Shown here: piece after piece, positions 37,218 through 46,634 of the stretch
How the letters are laid out: each line of letters starts with the position of its first letter
Position numbering within the stretch: position 1 is the first letter of the stretch
From: Leifsonia sp. ZF2019
Lineage (GTDB): Bacteria > Actinomycetota > Actinomycetes > Actinomycetales > Microbacteriaceae
DNA: 64,000 nucleotides
Assembly (NCBI RefSeq): GCF_019924635.1
Contig: NZ_CP065037.1
Location: 1,240,001-1,304,000, forward strand
Direction: 5' to 3'
Translations under genes and position numbers: made by a program
The notes under the pieces: model-generated
What the model was told of the DNA's origin: nothing
What the model saw: only the letters and a program-made list of their open reading frames with translations
Databases searched by the model: none

Positions 37218-40200
37218 CTAGAGCGTCAGCGCACGCTGGATGAGCACCGACTGCTCCTGCGCGTGGCGCTTCGCCGAGCCGGCGGCCGGGGAGGCCGACG
37301 GCGGGCGGGAGACGACGCCGAGCGGGCGCGGGCCCAGCTTGGAGGTCTCCAGGATCATGTACGGCCACGCGCCCTGGTTCTCGGGCTCGTCCTGCACCCA
37401 CACCAGCTCGGCGTTGGGGTAGGAGTCGACGACCGCCTTGAGTTCGGCCCCGGGCAGCGGGTAGTACTGCTCCACGCGGACGAGGGCGATCTCCGGGTTG
37501 GGATTCTTGTCGAGCTCGTTGAGGAGGTCGTAGTAGAGCTTGCCCGCCATCAGGAGCACACGCTTGACGGCGCCCTTGTCGGAGATGCGGGCGTCGTCGA
37601 TGACCGGCTCGAACTTGCCGTTGGTGAAGTCCGCGACGTCACTGGTCGCACCGCGCAGCCGCAGCATCGCCTTCGGAGTGAAGACCACGAGCGGACGGCG
37701 CGGGCGGGCGTACGCCTGACGACGCAGCAGGTGGAAGTACGACGCCGGGGTCGACGGGCGGGCGACGGTCATGTTGTTCTCGGCGCACAGCTGCAGGTAC
37801 CGCTCGATGCGGGCACTGGAGTGGTCCGGTCCCTGGCCCTCGTAGCCGTGCGGAAGGAGCAGGACGAGCGACGAGCGCTGACCCCACTTCTGCTCGGCCG
37901 ACGAGATGAACTCGTCGATGATGATCTGCGCGCCGTTGGCGAAGTCGCCGAACTGGGCCTCCCACAGCACGAGGGCGTCCGCGCGCTCGACCGAGTAGCC
38001 GTACTCGAATCCCATCGCGGCGTACTCGCTCAGCAGCGAGTCGTAGATCCAGAACCGGGCCTGGTTGTCGCTGAGGTTCGCGAGCGGCAGCCACTCCTGG
38101 CCGTTCGAGCGGTCGTGCAGCACGGCGTGGCGCTGCACGAACGTCCCGCGGCGGGCGTCCTGGCCGGCGAGGCGCACCGGGGTGCCCTCGAGGAGCACGG
38201 AACCGAGGGCGAGCAGCTCGCCGAAACCCCAGTCCACACCGCCGTTGCGGCTCATGTCGCTGCGCTTGTTGAGCAGCTGCTGGAGCTTGGGGTGCACGGT
38301 GAAGCCCGCGGGCGGGTTGTTGAACGCGTCGCCGATGAGCTGGATGACCTGCTCCGAGACGGCGGTGCTCTCCGGCTCCCCGACATTGTCGTCGTTCTGC
38401 TGCGCGTTCGGCGCCTCGAGTCCGGCCGCGACGCCGTCGGCGGTCACGATCGGGGTCGAGTTGGTCTGCGCCGCGTGCGTCTCCATGAAGGCGCGCTCCA
38501 GGCGCTCCTGGAAGTCGCGGTGCGCCTGCTCGTACTCTTCCTCGGTGATGTCGCCGCGGCCGACGAGGGCCTCGGTGTAGAGGCGGCGCACGGAGCGCTT
38601 AGCCTCGATCAGGTTGTACATGAGCGGCTGCGTCATCGACGGGTCGTCGCCCTCGTTGTGACCGCGGCGGCGGTAGCAGATGAGGTCGATGACGACGTCG
38701 CGCTTGAACTCCTGGCGGTACTCGAACGCCACCTGGGCGACGCGGACGACGGCCTCCGGGTCGTCACCGTTCACGTGGAAGATCGGCGCCTGGATGGTCT
38801 TCGCGACGTCGGTCGAGTACACCGACGTGCGGCCCTCGCCGGGAGGGGTGGTGAAGCCGACCTGGTTGTTGATGTTGACGTGGATGGTGCCGCCGGTGCG
38901 GTAGGCGCGCAGCTGCGACATCTGCATCTGCTCGACGACGATGCCCTGGCCCGCCATCGCGGCGTCGCCGTGGATGAGGATCGGCAACGTGAGGAAGGTC
39001 CCGGCGGGTCGGCGGTCCTGCTTGGCGCGGACGATGCCCTCGAGCACGCCGTCGACGGCCTCCAGGTGTGACGGGTTCGCGGCCAGGTAGACAGCGATCT
39101 CCTCGCCGCCCGAGCCCTTGAAGGTGCCCTCGGTGCCGAGGTGGTACTTGACGTCGCCCGAGCCCTGGACCGTACGCGGATCCTGCGTGCCCTCGAACTC
39201 GCGGAAGATCTGGCCGTAGGTCTTGCCCGCGATGTTGGTCAGCACGTTGAGGCGGCCGCGGTGGGCCATGCCGATGGCGGCCTCGTCGAGCCCCGCCTCC
39301 GCCGCGCCCTGCAGGATCGTGTCGAGGAGTGCGATGGTGGACTCGCCGCCCTCGAGGCTGAACCGCTTCTGACCCACGTACTTCGTCTGCAGGAAGGTCT
39401 CGAACGCCTCCGCCTCGTTGAGCTTGCCGAGGATGCGCAGCTGCTCGTCGTGGGTCGGCTTCTCGTAGGCGCGTTCGAGCTTGTCCTGGAACCACTTGCG
39501 CTGGGCCGGGTCCTGGATGTGCATGTACTCGATGCCGACCGTCCGGCAGTACGAGTCGCGCAGCACGCCGAGGATGTCGCGCAGCTTCATCGTGCGCTTG
39601 TCGCCGAACTGGCCGGTGACGAACTCGCGGTCGAGGTCCCAGAAGGTGAGACCGTGCGTCTCGATCTCGAGGTCGGGGTGCGATCGCTGCTTGTACTCGA
39701 GCGGATCGATGTCGGCCATGAGGTGGCCGCGCACCCGGAACGAATTGATGAGCTCCTGCACCCGGGCGGTCTTGTCGACGGCGCTGGCGAGGTCGACGCT
39801 GATGTCCGGGTTCCAGCGGATCGGCGCGTACGGGATGCGCAGCTCGGCGAAGATGTCCTCGTAGAAGCTCCGCTTGCCGATGAGCAGCTCGTGCACGATC
39901 TTCAGGAACTCGCCGGAACCGGCGCCCTGGATGACGCGGTGGTCGTAGGTGCTCGTGAGCGTGATCGTCTTGCCGATCGCCAGGCTGGCGAGGGTCTTCT
40001 CGCTCGAGCCCTGGAACTCGGCCGGGTACTCGAGGGCGCCGGCGCCGATGATCGCGCCCTGCCCCTTCATCAGGCGGGGCACCGAATGCACGGTGCCGAT
40101 GCCGCCCGGGTTCGTCAGGGAGATCGTGGTCCCGGCGAAGTCGCCGGCGGTCAGCTTGTTGGAGCGCGCCTTCTGCACCAGCTCTTCGTACGCGGTCAGA

Positions 40201-41048
40201 TAGTCGCCGAAGTGCATGGTGTCGGCCCGCTTGATGCTCGGGACGAGCAGGGCACGGCTGCCGTCGGGCTTCGGGATGTCGATCGCGATGCCGAGGTTGA
40301 TGTGCGCGGGGGCCACGACCGACGGCTTGCCGTCGACCTCGTCGTAGTAGACGTTCTGGCTCGGGAACTCCTTGAGGGCCTTGATCAGCGCCCAGCCGAT
40401 GAGGTGGGTGAACGAGACCTTGCCGCCGCGGGCGCGCTTGAGGTGGTTGTTGATGACGATGCGGTTGTCGATCATCAGCTTCGCCGGGATGGTGCGGACG
40501 CTGGTCGCGGTCGGGACCGTGAGGGAGGCGTCCATGTTCGTGGCGAGCGACTTCGCCATGCCGCGCAGCGGAGTGACCTTGTCCTCCGCCTCCTCGCCGT
40601 CGCCGACGACGGCGTTGGGGGAGGTGACGGGGGCGTCGGCCGGAACGGGCGCGGGCTTCGGCGCCACCGACGTGGTGCGTGCGACGGGCTGGCTGCCGAT
40701 CACGGGGATCGGTGTGGTCATGGGATGGGCGTCGGACGGGGTCGTCGGCTCGGACGGTGCGGGGACGGCGGGCTCGGCCGGGCTCGGGGCGGTCGGCTCG
40801 CTCGGGGTCGGCGCGACCGGTTCGGAGGGGGTCGGTGCGGGGGTCTCGTCGGGGGAGGGGATCGAAGCCTCGCCGTCGCCCTCCGCGACCGAGGGCCGGT
40901 AGCTCTCGAGGATCGGCCACCAGGACTTGTCGACCGAGTTCCTGTCCTTGACGAACTGTTCGTACAGCTCGTCGACGAGCCATTCGTTGGCTCCGAACTC
41001 GCCCGACGATCCGTCGTCGGTTCCCACTCCGGTCAATTGGCTCGACAC
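37218..41048 (-). CDS. kgd: Multifunctional 2-oxoglutarate decarboxylase/dehydrogenase E1-E2 fusion (Kgd)
   Basis: At 1276 residues this is the actinobacterial Kgd/OdhA fusion, which serves as E1 of the oxoglutarate dehydrogenase complex, as 2-oxoglutarate decarboxylase and as a carboligase. The N-terminal E1o segment (ANEWLVDELYEQF) is followed by a Pro/Ser/Glu repeat linker at about 65-110. Next comes an E2-like acyltransferase domain (HLIGWALIKALKEFPSQNVY, active region TYDHRVIQGAGSGEF). The TPP-dependent E1 part follows, with AAIGMAHRGRLNVLTNIAGK, the TPP motif GDAAMAGQG to NNQVGF, and RRRGHNEGDDPSMTQPLMYN. No lipoyl domain is present, as expected. GTG is the start. Its FHA-regulator is not in the window. 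Confidence 0.96.
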   Translation of the reverse strand: MSSQLTGVGTDDGSSGEFGANEWLVDELYEQFVKDRNSVDKSWWPILESYRPSVAEGDGEASIPSPDETPAPTPSEPVAPTPSEPTAPSPAEPAVPAPSEPTTPSDAHPMTTPIPVIGSQPVARTTSVAPKPAPVPADAPVTSPNAVVGDGEEAEDKVTPLRGMAKSLATNMDASLTVPTATSVRTIPAKLMIDNRIVINNHLKRARGGKVSFTHLIGWALIKALKEFPSQNVYYDEVDGKPSVVAPAHINLGIAIDIPKPDGSRALLVPSIKRADTMHFGDYLTAYEELVQKARSNKLTAGDFAGTTISLTNPGGIGTVHSVPRLMKGQGAIIGAGALEYPAEFQGSSEKTLASLAIGKTITLTSTYDHRVIQGAGSGEFLKIVHELLIGKRSFYEDIFAELRIPYAPIRWNPDISVDLASAVDKTARVQELINSFRVRGHLMADIDPLEYKQRSHPDLEIETHGLTFWDLDREFVTGQFGDKRTMKLRDILGVLRDSYCRTVGIEYMHIQDPAQRKWFQDKLERAYEKPTHDEQLRILGKLNEAEAFETFLQTKYVGQKRFSLEGGESTIALLDTILQGAAEAGLDEAAIGMAHRGRLNVLTNIAGKTYGQIFREFEGTQDPRTVQGSGDVKYHLGTEGTFKGSGGEEIAVYLAANPSHLEAVDGVLEGIVRAKQDRRPAGTFLTLPILIHGDAAMAGQGIVVEQMQMSQLRAYRTGGTIHVNINNQVGFTTPPGEGRTSVYSTDVAKTIQAPIFHVNGDDPEAVVRVAQVAFEYRQEFKRDVVIDLICYRRRGHNEGDDPSMTQPLMYNLIEAKRSVRRLYTEALVGRGDITEEEYEQAHRDFQERLERAFMETHAAQTNSTPIVTADGVAAGLEAPNAQQNDDNVGEPESTAVSEQVIQLIGDAFNNPPAGFTVHPKLQQLLNKRSDMSRNGGVDWGFGELLALGSVLLEGTPVRLAGQDARRGTFVQRHAVLHDRSNGQEWLPLANLSDNQARFWIYDSLLSEYAAMGFEYGYSVERADALVLWEAQFGDFANGAQIIIDEFISSAEQKWGQRSSLVLLLPHGYEGQGPDHSSARIERYLQLCAENNMTVARPSTPASYFHLLRRQAYARPRRPLVVFTPKAMLRLRGATSDVADFTNGKFEPVIDDARISDKGAVKRVLLMAGKLYYDLLNELDKNPNPEIALVRVEQYYPLPGAELKAVVDSYPNAELVWVQDEPENQGAWPYMILETSKLGPRPLGVVSRPPSASPAAGSAKRHAQEQSVLIQRALTL

Positions 41049-41170
41049 AGCCGATCGCCCACTCTCTCCATTGATTTCGTCCGTCCGGGCGGCTTGTGGC
41101 CACCCGCTTCCATCCGAGCATCAAGCCTAATCCCATCGGCGCATCCGTGCAGTCGCCCAGCCGGGGGCGA

Positions 41171-41176
41171 TACCGT
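41171..41176 (+). promoter_or_regulatory. Candidate minus-10 (TACCGT) for guaB1
   Basis: TACCGT ends 7 bases before the ATG at 41184; no ribosome site is visible. A leaderless transcript is inferred. Confidence 0.45.
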
Positions 41177-41183
41177 TATTCCC

Positions 41184-42623
41184 ATGCAGTTCTATGGAAC
41201 GACGCCACGCCACGACCTCACCTACTCCGACGTCTTCCTCGTCCCCTCCCGATCGGACGTGACGAGCCGGCTCGACGTCTCGCTGGCGCCGGGCGACGGC
41301 ACCGGGGCGACCATCCCGATCGTGTCGGCGAACATGAACTCGGTGACCGGCAAGCGTCTCGCCGCGACGCTCGCCCGGCGCGGCGGTCTCGGGGTGCTCC
41401 CGCAGGACATGCACCTGCAGGACCTCGACGAGGCGATCCGCTGGGTGAAGGCCCAGCCGGTCGCGTTCGACACCCCGTATCCGGCCGCCCCGGAGGAGAC
41501 CGTCGCAGACGTGCTCCGCCGCATCCCCGCCGTCGAGGGGCACGGCATCGTCGTGCACGACCAGTCGGGGGAGTTCCTCGGCTGCCTCGCCGCCGTGCAG
41601 CTCGGCTCGGCGCTTCCCGACGCGCGGATCGGCGACCTGCTCCACGGCACCCTGACCTCCCTCGACGCCGAGGACCTCGCCGACGGCCGCTCCGCGTTCG
41701 CGGTGATGGACGCCGCCGGCCTCGAGTTCGCCCCGGTCCTGGACCACGGCCGCCTCGTGGGCACCCTGAGCAAGAAGAGCGCCTTGCGCTCCACCATCTA
41801 CACGCCCGCCGTCGACGCTTCCGGCCGGTTGCGCGTCGCCGCCGCCGTCGGCATCAACGGCGATGTCGCGGGCAAGGCGAAGGCGCTCGCCGCCGCCGGT
41901 GTCGACGTGCTCGTCATCGACACCGCCCACGGCGACCAGGACGGCATGCGTCGTGCCCTGCACACCGTCAAGGGACTCGGCCTCGGGCTGCCCATCGTCG
42001 CCGGCAACGTCGTCACCGAGCAGGCCGTTCGCGATCTCGTCGCCGCGGGGGCGGACATCCTGAAGGTCGGTGTGGGCCCCGGCGCCATGTGCACCACGCG
42101 CATGATGACCGCGGTCGGCCGCCCGCAGTTCTCCGCCGTGCTCGAGACGAGCGAGACGGCACGCGAGCTCGGCGCCCACGTGTGGGCCGACGGCGGCGTG
42201 CGCTACCCGCGCGATGTCGCGCTCGCCCTCGCCGCGGGAGGTGCCTCGGTCATGATCGGCTCCTGGTTCGCCGGGACCATCGAAGCCCCGGGCGCGCTCG
42301 ACCGCGATGCGAACGGCGCCCTCTACAAGGAGAGCTGGGGGATGGCGAGCACCAAGGCGGTCAACGGCCGCTTCGAGCGCCTCGACGCCTACGAGCTCGC
42401 GCGCAAGACCCTCTTCGCCGAAGGCATCTCGAGCTCCCGCATCTACCTCGACCCCCTGCGCCCGTCGGTCGAGGACCTCCTCGACATGATCACCACGGGC
42501 GTCCGCAGCTCCTTCACCTACGCGGGCGCCCGCAGCGTCGAGGAGTTCCATGAGCGCGCCCTGGTCGGTATCCAGTCGGCCGCCGGCTACGAGGAGGGCA
42601 AGGCGCTGCCGGTCAGCTGGTAG
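41184..42623 (+). CDS. guaB1: GuaB1, IMP dehydrogenase-related GMP reductase
   Basis: The 479-residue protein belongs to the IMPDH/GMPR superfamily branch GuaB1. Landmarks are the opening LTYSDVFLVPSRSDVTSRLD, a CBS-like region between about 95 and 205, and a TIM barrel with DVLVIDTAHGDQDGMRRAL and AGNVVTEQAVRDLVAAGADI. The catalytic loop is KVGVGPGAMCTTRMMTAVGR, with the active Cys. Residues after the catalytic loop and the longer C-terminus separate it from GuaB2 and GuaB3. In mycobacteria GuaB1 was shown to be a GMP reductase for purine recycling, with CBS-mediated allostery. It is divergent from kgd. Confidence 0.93.
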   Translation: MQFYGTTPRHDLTYSDVFLVPSRSDVTSRLDVSLAPGDGTGATIPIVSANMNSVTGKRLAATLARRGGLGVLPQDMHLQDLDEAIRWVKAQPVAFDTPYPAAPEETVADVLRRIPAVEGHGIVVHDQSGEFLGCLAAVQLGSALPDARIGDLLHGTLTSLDAEDLADGRSAFAVMDAAGLEFAPVLDHGRLVGTLSKKSALRSTIYTPAVDASGRLRVAAAVGINGDVAGKAKALAAAGVDVLVIDTAHGDQDGMRRALHTVKGLGLGLPIVAGNVVTEQAVRDLVAAGADILKVGVGPGAMCTTRMMTAVGRPQFSAVLETSETARELGAHVWADGGVRYPRDVALALAAGGASVMIGSWFAGTIEAPGALDRDANGALYKESWGMASTKAVNGRFERLDAYELARKTLFAEGISSSRIYLDPLRPSVEDLLDMITTGVRSSFTYAGARSVEEFHERALVGIQSAAGYEEGKALPVSW

Positions 42624-42759
42624 GCGAGGTCGGAGCGGGCGCGGCTGGCAAGACGCTGTGAGCGCCGGCCCGGCGGAATGTCGGTCGCCCGGCTGCGGGT
42701 TGCCCCTGATGACCCCACCCCCGTCGGAGCGCCGCTCCACGTCGAAATGAGGCCCACCC

Positions 42760-43422
42760 GTGACCCCATCCCCGTCCGCCCCGAACCGCAAGCAGAAGCA
42801 GGCAGAGGCCCGCGCGGCCAAGCTGGAGCAGTTCAAGAAGGAGCAGGCGCGCCGCAAGCGCAACCGCTGGATCGGGATCGGGTCGGCCGTCGTCGGTGCG
42901 GTCGCCGTCGCCGCGCTCATCACCACGATCATCGTGACCGCGCCCAAGGCGGCCACCTACGAGGCCGGCGGCAAGAGCATCTCCATCGAGGGAGTGAAGA
43001 CGTTCGACAACACGGCGGGTCACGTGACCGGAGCCGTCGACTACCCGCAGAACCCGCCGGCCGGTGGTGAGCACAACCCGATGTGGCTCAACTGCGGCGT
43101 CTACACCCAGCCGGTGCCGAACGAGAACGCCGTCCACTCGCTCGAGCACGGCGCGATCTGGGTGACCTATTCGCCCGACCTCTCGACGGAGCAGCTCGAC
43201 CTGCTGAAGACCAAGCTGCCGCGCACGTACGCGGTGCTGTCGCCGTACGACGGCCTCCCGGCCCCGATCGTGCTGAGCGGATGGAACGTCCAGCTCCAGG
43301 TGCAGGAGGCGGACGACCCGCGTATCGCGAAGTTCTTCGAGGCGTACTGGCAGAGCTCGTCCGTGCCGGAGCCGGGCGCGTCCTGCACGGGCGCGTACGA
43401 CGCTCCCGGCAAGGTCTCCTAG
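42760..43422 (+). CDS. DUF3105 domain-containing membrane-anchored protein
   Basis: The 220-residue protein has a charged coiled N-tail (KQKQAEARAAKLEQFKKEQA), one membrane anchor at about 37-61, and an exported DUF3105 domain. The domain signature is MWLNCGVYTQPVPNENAVHS followed by LEHGAIWVTYSP. Further on, PYDGLPAPIVLSGWNVQLQV is also typical. The conserved Cys and His residues may bind metal. The GTG start is preceded by TGAGG. It stands 3 bases before a DUF305 gene, a frequent actinobacterial pairing thought to concern metal handling, although no function is established. Confidence 0.88.
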   Translation: MTPSPSAPNRKQKQAEARAAKLEQFKKEQARRKRNRWIGIGSAVVGAVAVAALITTIIVTAPKAATYEAGGKSISIEGVKTFDNTAGHVTGAVDYPQNPPAGGEHNPMWLNCGVYTQPVPNENAVHSLEHGAIWVTYSPDLSTEQLDLLKTKLPRTYAVLSPYDGLPAPIVLSGWNVQLQVQEADDPRIAKFFEAYWQSSSVPEPGASCTGAYDAPGKVS

Positions 43423-43425
43423 CCG

Positions 43426-44057
43426 ATGAGCCGCGCGCCGGGACGGGCGTGGCCGATCGCGCTCGCGGGTCTGGTGGTCGTCGCGGTCGTGGCGGTGCTC
43501 GCCTTCTCCGCGGGGCGGTTGAGCGTCGGTGCGCCCCGGACTCCGGGGACGACCAGCGCCGAGGCCGGATTCGCCCGCGACATGCAGGAGCACCATCAGC
43601 AGGGCGTCGAGCTGGCGATGATCGTGCGCGACCGCACCGGCGACCCCGAGACGCGCCTCCTCGCGTACGACATCGCGACGGCGCAGAGCCAGCAGGCCGG
43701 ACAGCTCTACGGCTGGCTGACGGGCTGGCGACTGCCGCAGGCCGCGTCCGAGCCGTCGATGACCTGGATGACGCGGCCGGCGACGGTCGGGGCCACCGCA
43801 GGGTCCCACGAGCACGACAGCGGCGCGCACCGACCCGGGGAGCCGATGCCGGGACTCGCGACGCCCGAGCAGCTCGCGCAGCTCCGCGCCGCGACCGGCG
43901 TCGATGCCGAGCGGCTCTTCCTCACGCTGATGATCGCCCACCACCGCGGCTCGCGCGCAGCGAGGACGCGACGGTGCGGACATTCGCCCAGGGCGTGGTC
44001 GCGAGTCAGACATCCGAGATCGAGCTGATGGAGTCGATGCTCGCGGCGCGGGCCTAG
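43426..44057 (+). pseudogene. DUF305 protein gene disrupted by a frameshifting deletion
   Basis: The first frame encodes a membrane anchor (about residues 10-31) and a ferritin-like DUF305 domain with the metal-binding pattern GFARDMQEHHQQGVELAMIV, and reaches LMIAHHRG near codon 184. It then continues out of frame for about 25 residues to a stop at 44028. The expected end of the family (DATVRTFAQGVVASQTSEIE, then LMESMLAARA) is found in another frame and stops at 44057. The junction lacks about eight residues normally seen between HHRG and the final helix (a GVxMA-type stretch). The frame change needs a deletion of 3n+1 bases, so about 25 bases fits. The product would lack helix 4 and part of its metal site. 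It may be a real mutation or an assembly error. Confidence 0.8.
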
Positions 44058-44181
44058 GAGCCGGCGGCGCACAAGGGTTCCGGTCGCCTCAGCCGGCAGC
44101 ACTGCGGGAGCACTACGCCCGGCTAAGGGGAACGCTGGGAATCCGCCCCGGATCCGCCCCGGTCCGCGCGGATCCCGTCGG

Positions 44182-44187
44182 TATACT
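44182..44187 (+). promoter_or_regulatory. Candidate minus-10 (TATACT) upstream of the CNNM pair
   Basis: TATACT lies in the 203-base gap after the DUF305 gene and about 73 bases before the GTG at 44261. It is the only near-consensus minus-10 in the gap; the minus-35 region is GC-rich and weak. It would leave a leader of about 65 bases containing a small GCCGTCACGGC hairpin. No known riboswitch is recognised. Confidence 0.35.
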
Positions 44188-44260
44188 TGCCGGGAAATGG
44201 ACGACCCTCCCTCTTGTAGCCCATTCCAGTTCCCGAATCCGCCGTCACGGCGCGAGCGGG

Positions 44261-45601
44261 GTGACCACCGTGCTCACTGAGTGGCTCCTGCTCGGCGTCG
44301 GATTGCTGCTGACCATCGGCACCGGCCTCTTCGTCGCGAGTGAGTTCGCGCTGGTGAACCTCGACCGCGGTGACCTCGAAGCGCGGCGCGCCCGCGGCGA
44401 GTCCCGCCTCGGCATGACGATCGCGGCGCTGAAGATCACCTCGACGCACCTTTCCAGTGCGCAGCTCGGCATCACACTGACGACGCTGCTGACCGGCTAC
44501 ACGATGGAGCCGGCGATCAGCTCGCTCCTGCGCGGGCCCCTACTCGCGCTCGGGCTCCCCGGTGCAGCGGTGACGCCGATCGCGACGATCGTGGCCATCC
44601 TGGTCGCGACGCTGCTCTCGATGATCCTCGGCGAGCTGGTGCCCAAGAACTTCGCACTCGCGCTCCCGCTCGCCACGGCGAAGCTCGTCATCCCGTTCCA
44701 GACGGTGTTCACGACCGTGTTCCGCCCCTTCATCGCGCTCCTGAACGGCACGGCGAACGGCTTCCTCCGCCTGCTCGGCATCGAGCCGAAGGAGGAGCTC
44801 TCCGGCGCCCGCACGGCCGAGGAACTGTCCTCCCTGGTGCGCCGCTCGGCGAGTGCCGGCGTGCTGGAGGCCGACACCGCGACTCTCCTCAGCCGCACCC
44901 TCGCGTTCTCCACCCGCACCGCCTCCGACGTGATGACGCCGCGCCCCCGGATAGAGACCGTGCGCCGCACCGATCCGGCCCAGGCGGTCATCGGGCTGGC
45001 GAGGACATCGGGCTTCTCGCGCTTCCCGGTGGTGGACGAAGACGTCGACGACGTCGTCGGGTTCGTGCACGTCAAGCAGGCGGTCGCGGTGCCGCGAGAG
45101 CGACGCGCCAAAGTGCCCGTCTCGGCTCTGCAGACCGACGCGCTCCGTGTTCCCGAGACCATGAGCCTCGAGACGCTCCTCGGCGAGCTGCGAGGCCGCG
45201 GCTACCAGATGGCCGTCGTCGTCGACGAATACGGCGGAACCTCCGGGATCGCCACCCTCGAGGACCTCGTGGAGGAGATCGTGGGCGAGGTCGCCGACGA
45301 GCACGACCGCACCCGCGCGGGCGTCGTACGCGGCCGCGGCTCCATCACCTTCCCCGGCATCCTGCGCCCCGACGAGCTCGAGGAACGCGCGGGTGTGACC
45401 GTCCCCGAGGAGGGCCCGTACGAGACCGTCGCCGGGTTCGTCATGAACGAGCTCGGCCGTCTGCCGAAGGTGGGCGACGAGGTGGCGATCGAGGGCGGGA
45501 CGCTGCGCGTCGAGCGCCTGGAGGGGCGGCGCGTCGACCGCATCCGGTACACGCCGGACCCGGCCCCCGCCCCGGGCGGAGAGGGGGCTCGCCATGAGTG
45601 A
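44261..45601 (+). CDS. CNNM/CBS domain transporter-like protein (hemolysin C family)
   Basis: The 446-residue protein has an N-terminal DUF21/CNNM domain with about four membrane helices and the landmarks [39 protein letters not shown] and [12 protein letters not shown]. Two cytosolic CBS motifs follow ([14 protein letters not shown] and [20 protein letters not shown]), then a CorC/HlyC C-terminal domain ([21 protein letters not shown]). The Ser/Glu-rich pocket of CNNM helices is consistent with a magnesium-linked transporter. Relatives are annotated hemolysin, but magnesium or cobalt efflux is more likely. The gene overlaps its paralogue by 8 bases. Confidence 0.9.
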   Translation: MTTVLTEWLLLGVGLLLTIGTGLFVASEFALVNLDRGDLEARRARGESRLGMTIAALKITSTHLSSAQLGITLTTLLTGYTMEPAISSLLRGPLLALGLPGAAVTPIATIVAILVATLLSMILGELVPKNFALALPLATAKLVIPFQTVFTTVFRPFIALLNGTANGFLRLLGIEPKEELSGARTAEELSSLVRRSASAGVLEADTATLLSRTLAFSTRTASDVMTPRPRIETVRRTDPAQAVIGLARTSGFSRFPVVDEDVDDVVGFVHVKQAVAVPRERRAKVPVSALQTDALRVPETMSLETLLGELRGRGYQMAVVVDEYGGTSGIATLEDLVEEIVGEVADEHDRTRAGVVRGRGSITFPGILRPDELEERAGVTVPEEGPYETVAGFVMNELGRLPKVGDEVAIEGGTLRVERLEGRRVDRIRYTPDPAPAPGGEGARHE

Positions 45602-46631
45602 CTGGGTGGGAATCCTCTGGCTGGTGATCCTGCTGCTGGTCAACGCCTTCTTCGTCGGCGCCGAGTTCGCCGTCATCTCCGCGCGCCGCTCGCAGATCGA
45701 GCCGCTGGCCGAGCGCGGAAAGCGCAGTGCCAAGACCGCGCTCTACGCCATGGAGCACGCGACGCTCATGCTCGCGACCACACAGCTCGGCATCACGGTC
45801 TGCTCGCTGCTCATCCTGAACGTGTCCGAGCCGGCCATCCACCACCTGCTGGAGGTGCCCCTCCACGCGACCGGATGGTCGGAGGAGGTCATCGGCACCG
45901 TCGCGTTCATCGTGACGCTGGTGCTCGTGTCGTTCCTGCACGTGGTGTTCGGCGAGATGGTGCCGAAGAACATCTCGTTCTCGATGCCCGACCGCGCCGC
46001 GCTGCTCCTCGCCCCGCCGCTGGTCGCCGTCGGCCGGGCCGTGCGCCCGATCATCGTCGCCCTGAACGCGACGGCGAACGGCGTGCTGCGCCTCTTCCGC
46101 GTCGAGCCTAAGGACGAGGCGGCGAGCACCTTCACGCTCGACGAGGTCGCGACGATCGTGAGCCAGTCGACGCGCGAGGGCGTCCTCATGGACCGCACCG
46201 GCGCGCTCACCGCGGCGTTCGAGTTCACCGAGAAGAAGGTGCGCGACGTCATGGTGCTGCCGGAGACGCTGGTCTCCCTGCCCGCGTCGCCCACCCCGGC
46301 CGATGTCGAGCGCGCCGTGACCAAGCACGGCTTCTCGCGCTACGTGGTCCCGGACGCCGACGGCGAGCCCACCGGCTACCTGCACCTCAAGGACGTGCTC
46401 GACCTCGAGGAGACCGGCTTCGAGCTCCCCGTGCCCGCCAAGCGGGTACGCCGGCTCGTCACGGTCTTCATCGACAGCGATCTGGAGGACGCCCTCGCGA
46501 CGATGCGCCGCTCGGGCAGCCACCTGGCCCGCGTCGTCGACGCCGAGGGCGAGACGGCCGGGGTGCTGTTCCTCGAAGACATCATCGAGGAGCTCGTCGG
46601 CGAAGTGCAGGACGCGACACGGAGGTCGTAG
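45594..46631 (+). CDS. Second CNNM/CBS domain protein, lacking the CorC/HlyC domain
   Basis: The 345-residue protein repeats the architecture of its upstream neighbour: a DUF21/CNNM domain with [39 protein letters not shown] and [14 protein letters not shown], then paired CBS motifs ([17 protein letters not shown] and the final [20 protein letters not shown]). It stops at [13 protein letters not shown] and has no CorC/HlyC domain. The ATG lies within the end of the upstream gene, so the two are translated together and probably form a hetero-oligomer. The first is full length and the second is the shortened partner, a tandem arrangement that is common in actinobacteria. Confidence 0.9.
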   Translation: MSDWVGILWLVILLLVNAFFVGAEFAVISARRSQIEPLAERGKRSAKTALYAMEHATLMLATTQLGITVCSLLILNVSEPAIHHLLEVPLHATGWSEEVIGTVAFIVTLVLVSFLHVVFGEMVPKNISFSMPDRAALLLAPPLVAVGRAVRPIIVALNATANGVLRLFRVEPKDEAASTFTLDEVATIVSQSTREGVLMDRTGALTAAFEFTEKKVRDVMVLPETLVSLPASPTPADVERAVTKHGFSRYVVPDADGEPTGYLHLKDVLDLEETGFELPVPAKRVRRLVTVFIDSDLEDALATMRRSGSHLARVVDAEGETAGVLFLEDIIEELVGEVQDATRRS

Positions 46632-46634
46632 ACC

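Noticed and set aside
36345..39071. 908-codon open frame on the plus strand over the VOC and kgd genes
   Set aside because: It crosses two real genes and an intergenic hairpin and shows only composition typical of antisense frames.
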